Of a stretch of 64,000 nucleotides of DNA, positions 60,891-64,000 are shown one piece after another. The DNA lies in NCBI GenBank assembly GCA_037176705.1, contig CM073905.1, positions 28,490,986-28,554,985 on the forward strand. The letters are read 5' to 3'. Source of the stretch: Molossus alvarezi. Its lineage: Eukaryota; Chordata; Mammalia; Chiroptera; Molossidae. The translations under genes were made by a program, and so were the position numbers. The notes beneath the pieces are model-generated. The model was not told where the DNA came from. It searched no databases and saw nothing but the letters and a program-made list of their open reading frames with translations. The first letter of the stretch is position 1; every line of letters starts with the position of its first letter.

Positions 60891-63693
60891 AATATTCCTT
60901 TTGTTTTAAATTAACCACAGCCGACGCTAGAATCTCCCCAGCTCTGGAAGCGGCGCCCATTTGATCGGGGCGGGGGGGTGCTGCAGTGCAAGCACGAGCC
61001 GTCAGTACCCCCACACCTCTCCTCTCCCCTCGCTCGGTGTCCTAGGCCCTCCTCTCCTCCCCAGTTTCTCTCTCTGCCTTTGGGCTTTCTGTCGGAAAGT
61101 CCTTTGCGTCAGGCAGGGCACGTACATGGTTCCAGCACATGGTTCCAGCGCGGCCCTGTCTCCTCCCTGGCCTGAGGTTCTCCCCACAGCGTGCATGTTA
61201 GAACTCTCCCTCGTAGTGACTTTCTTCTCATCTGAGCTAATGACGATTGGACAGCGAAGTTTATCCAAAGCCGTGCATGCTCCATTACTGTTACTGCAGC
61301 TTGAGTCCTTTCTGGACAAGATCACTCCACAGCTCCCTGTGCAGGAACGGTTCAGACTGGGACAGGGAGGACTCTGGGGAGAAGTAGGCTCTGAATGGCC
61401 CTGGCAGCCTGGCAGCGCAGGCCTCGGTTAAACAGGTGAGTTGTTAGCCACACACACCAGGTTCTCTATAGGGATGGAGGGGAGTTCTGTTTTGCCAATG
61501 AAGTGAAGTGTTAAAAATAGTTATGTCGCGTCTTCATAGCAGCTCTCACATTACTGCCAACCAGAGCCAGTCGTATGTAGACATTTTTGTTTTGTAAAGA
61601 CTAACATGGGCGTCAGGAGCCTCGGAAGGGAGCCGTTCTGTACAGACGTGGAACGCACTCGTCGAGAAGGTCCCGTGCGAGTCTCCATAGAGGCAGGGCA
61701 GACAGGCTCTGAAGAAACCAGCCCGTCTGCTTCTGGTCCTCCAGCGCATACTGGCCTGACAGCTCCTCCCCGCGAGTCAGCGTCTTCGGCAGTTTCCAAC
61801 AGTGAATTCACTTCAAGGACAGTGGCTCCTAGCAGGCATCTCCCCTGAAATGCCGCGAGTCGAGTCATGGAACTCGGACTGCTTCCCTCTTCTGGGAGGG
61901 ACGTGCCAGGTAAGGGCCTTTTAATCCAGCGGGTATTTCTACTTCGATGCAATTCCAGACTGCTTTCTATTGGCCAGACGCTAATCTCGACTTCGCATGT
62001 GTTGGAGCCTGTCCCAGACGGCACTTCTCCCACTTCCTTTGACTGTATCAGCCGACATTTGTTTCCTCCCCACCCTTTCCCTTGGAGTGGGAAGCCCTTT
62101 CCATCCATTTGAGGTCCGTCAGTCATGCTTCGGCGGAAGCTGTGTTGGAGACTGGGTGCCCCAGTCAACAAATCCGACCATCCTGATCCCTACTCTAGCA
62201 CCGCAGTGCAGGGGGTGCTGTAGCACGCTCCACACGTGGGGCAAGAGGGGGCAGCTGTCCCCACACCAGGTTACTGGGCGACGCAACACTGGACTGTGTC
62301 CAGAGCTTTGTCCCTCGACCTGGGCCTTGCTATAAATAGAGCCGGGAATGCTATTTCTCAGGACGGTGCTCTCAACAAAGAAAAGCTTGAGAGCCGGGTT
62401 ACAAATGCTCCCTTTTCCTGGACCATTGGTGCAAGAGAAGCCCGGGGCCCCTGAAGCACACAGGCCAGTGTTTGACCGAGCACACTGATCTCTACATAAC
62501 ATGGGCCAGAAGTCTTGCTGCTGAGAGTTAGCAGGTGCTTCGTAGCGGTGGTCACATCAGTGTGCTGCCGGGGTCTCAGACGAGGTAGGAAAGTCACGTG
62601 GCAGACAGCCTTAGTTTCTGGTTCCTTTAACTTGGGTTTTTTCCTACTCAGTTCCAATCAGTCTGTGTCCTGTTGGGTAGAACCTGGAAAACTTGCCACT
62701 GGTTTGCAGGTGGACAGAGGCCTGAAACAGAAGAGGCCGCGAGCCAGCTGCAGCCCCGCTGAGCCCCAGGATTCTCACTAGAGCCAAGGAAGAGGCAACT
62801 AGATTTGAGACTGAGGGTCTGGAAATCTGCCGAGCTGTGGGTCGTGGGCTTATGCCTTGTGAGGAATGCAAGACAGGAAGTGGGTGTGCAGAAGACAGAG
62901 ATGGAGCGCGGGCAGCAAGGTGGCCACTTGCCAGCATTCCAGCCTTGGGATTGGGGGCCAGCACCTCTGCCTTGCCCACAGCCACGACCCTCAGCCCGCC
63001 TGGGTTTTCTGGAGGCAACGTGTGCACCTAAGTTTTGGCCTTCCTTGAGCCATTGTTAACAGGGCAGCTCAGGCCAGTGAAGGTTGTTTTGTAACCCAGA
63101 CTAAGCTGAGTGCTCGCAACAGAAGCATGACCCCAGTACAGGGCACAGAGGCTGTAACTCAACTGAACTAGGTTACGCCTAATGGGTCCTTAACTGTTTA
63201 GTTGCTTAACGCCAATATCAACCTCTAACCTGATTCTCCAAGCAAACAAATGATGATCTTTTTTTTCTATACTTTTGATTTTTTTCCCCATGATAAATGT
63301 CACCTCTGTCCTCTTCCTCCAGAGGCCTGCTGTTTTGAGGGACCTGTATTCTCAGTCTTCAGGTCTTTCTCAAACATCCTTGGATCAAAAGACTCCGTGG
63401 GCCAAACTCCCAACCTATTTTAAAATAAAGAGCAGGGTCATTCCCAACCTCTTGGCCCAGGTCAGTCCACGAGACGGGAGAGAGACAGGAGCCAGACCGG
63501 CAGAGGGTGAGAGCAGACTTGAGCGCAGCATTCCGAGGATTCTTTAAGCTCTGGGCCAAAGTGGGGAGATGAGCACCGAAATACCGCTGGTGAAGTAGAC
63601 TGATAATTGCTTGAATGACCCTATCATCCCAAATGAGAGAGGAAGGGCCTGACAGTAACTGGGAAGGACGGCCCTGGACCTTGTCCACAGCCT

Positions 63694-63765
63694 AGCCCTG
63701 TCCAACCTTTCTCTCTCATCGATGTTTCTCTCCTTCTCCCACATCAATAAAGGGGAAAAAAAAGA
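63694..63765 (+). mobile_element. Minimal Ves SINE remnant
   Basis: TAGCCCTGTCCAACC runs straight into CTCTCATCGATGTTTCTCTC and CACATCAATAAAGGGG. Box A/B and the centre are deleted, leaving about 70 bases. Confidence 0.75.
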
Positions 63766-63825
63766 TTTTTTTTCTTTTTTAATTAATTTTTGTTACAGAT
63801 TTTTCTTTTTCTAAAAGATATTTTA

Positions 63826-64000
63826 TCTATAAAGATTTTTATTGATTTTTAGAGGGAGGGAGGGAGGGAGAGAAATATCAACGTGAGCACAAAACAATCA
63901 GCCGCCTCCTGCACTCCCCCTCCTGGGGATCAAGCCTGAAGCCTGGGCATGTGCCCTGACTGGGGATCGAACCAGCAACCTTTCGGTGTACAGGATGTCA
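63826..64000 (-). mobile_element. Ves-type SINE, GTGTGGCTCA subfamily, cut by window end
   Basis: AAAGATTTTTATTGATTTTTA to TTTCGGTGTACAGGATGTCA. The head lies beyond 64000. Confidence 0.85.

Larger units (their letters stand above)
59960..64000. other. Intergenic sequence downstream of SPPL3, no supported gene
   Basis: Base composition becomes more GC-rich and CpG-containing after 60900. The longest open frame, 61551-62171 on the minus strand (206 codons), has no recognisable domain, no convincing splice or start context and low-complexity composition, so it is not called. In mammals the next gene beyond the SPPL3 3' end is expected to be ACADS (recalled synteny, not seen). No acyl-CoA dehydrogenase exon was found. 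Confidence 0.6.

Noticed and set aside
61551..62171. 206-codon open frame on the minus strand, the longest in the window
   Set aside because: No recognisable domain, Ser/Gly/Pro/Arg-rich composition, competing frames on the other strand, and GC-rich context where long frames arise by chance.
1..64000. An undescribed multi-gene system
   Set aside because: Only one protein-coding gene is supported, with all other structure explained by common mammalian and bat repeats.

Overview
This window is vertebrate nuclear DNA, almost certainly from a bat of the vespertilionid type. It carries about 70 tRNA-derived SINEs of the Ves kind on both strands. Their heads resemble GCCCTGGCCGGTTTGGCTCAG, their middles carry ATCGATGTTTCTCTCTC, and their tails resemble GTCCTCGGGTGAGGAT. 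The bat assignment rests on established knowledge that this SINE class is bat-specific. The rest is typical of a mammalian intron-rich locus: old L1, L2 and MIR pieces, a hAT-Charlie fossil, Tigger-like and mariner-like DNA elements, and simple repeats. There are no prokaryotic genes, CRISPR arrays or operons, and most long open frames are SINEs read through.

The only protein-coding gene I can support is SPPL3 (signal peptide peptidase-like 3), on the + strand. Ten coding exons, numbered 2-11, lie between 23568 and 58206. All have GT/AG introns, compatible phases and no internal stops. Together they give residues 8-384 of a 384-residue protein, including the YD motif (Asp200), the GxGD motif (Asp271) and the PAL motif (340-342). 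Exon 1, which should supply the first 23 coding bases and the promoter, lies upstream of the window.

Layout: 1-23567 is the 3' part of intron 1, dense in SINEs, with a hAT-Charlie relic at 10276-11905 and a Tigger-like element at 14835-15211. 23568-35249 holds exons 2 and 3 and an 11.5 kb intron filled with antisense L1, sense L1 and a Tigger-like element nested in an L1 3' end. 35250-42598 holds exons 4-6. 42599-48525 is intron 6. 48526-51100 is a compact SINE-free block with exons 7-10, encoding the catalytic core. 51101-58134 is intron 10, mostly a sense-strand L1 broken up by SINEs, with a mariner-like element containing two SINEs. 58135-59950 is the last exon and a 1.7 kb 3' UTR ending near an AATAAA at 59927. 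59960-64000 is intergenic, with no gene I can support.

I found no undescribed enzymatic or defence system. The second-look items concern retroelement biology: a head-only SINE with a perfect target-site duplication (TSD), a 5'-truncated SINE with a perfect TSD, a mosaic SINE, SINEs nested in SINEs and in a mariner-like element, close inverted SINE pairs that could fold in the SPPL3 pre-mRNA, and a SINE whose tail has become a long pyrimidine microsatellite.
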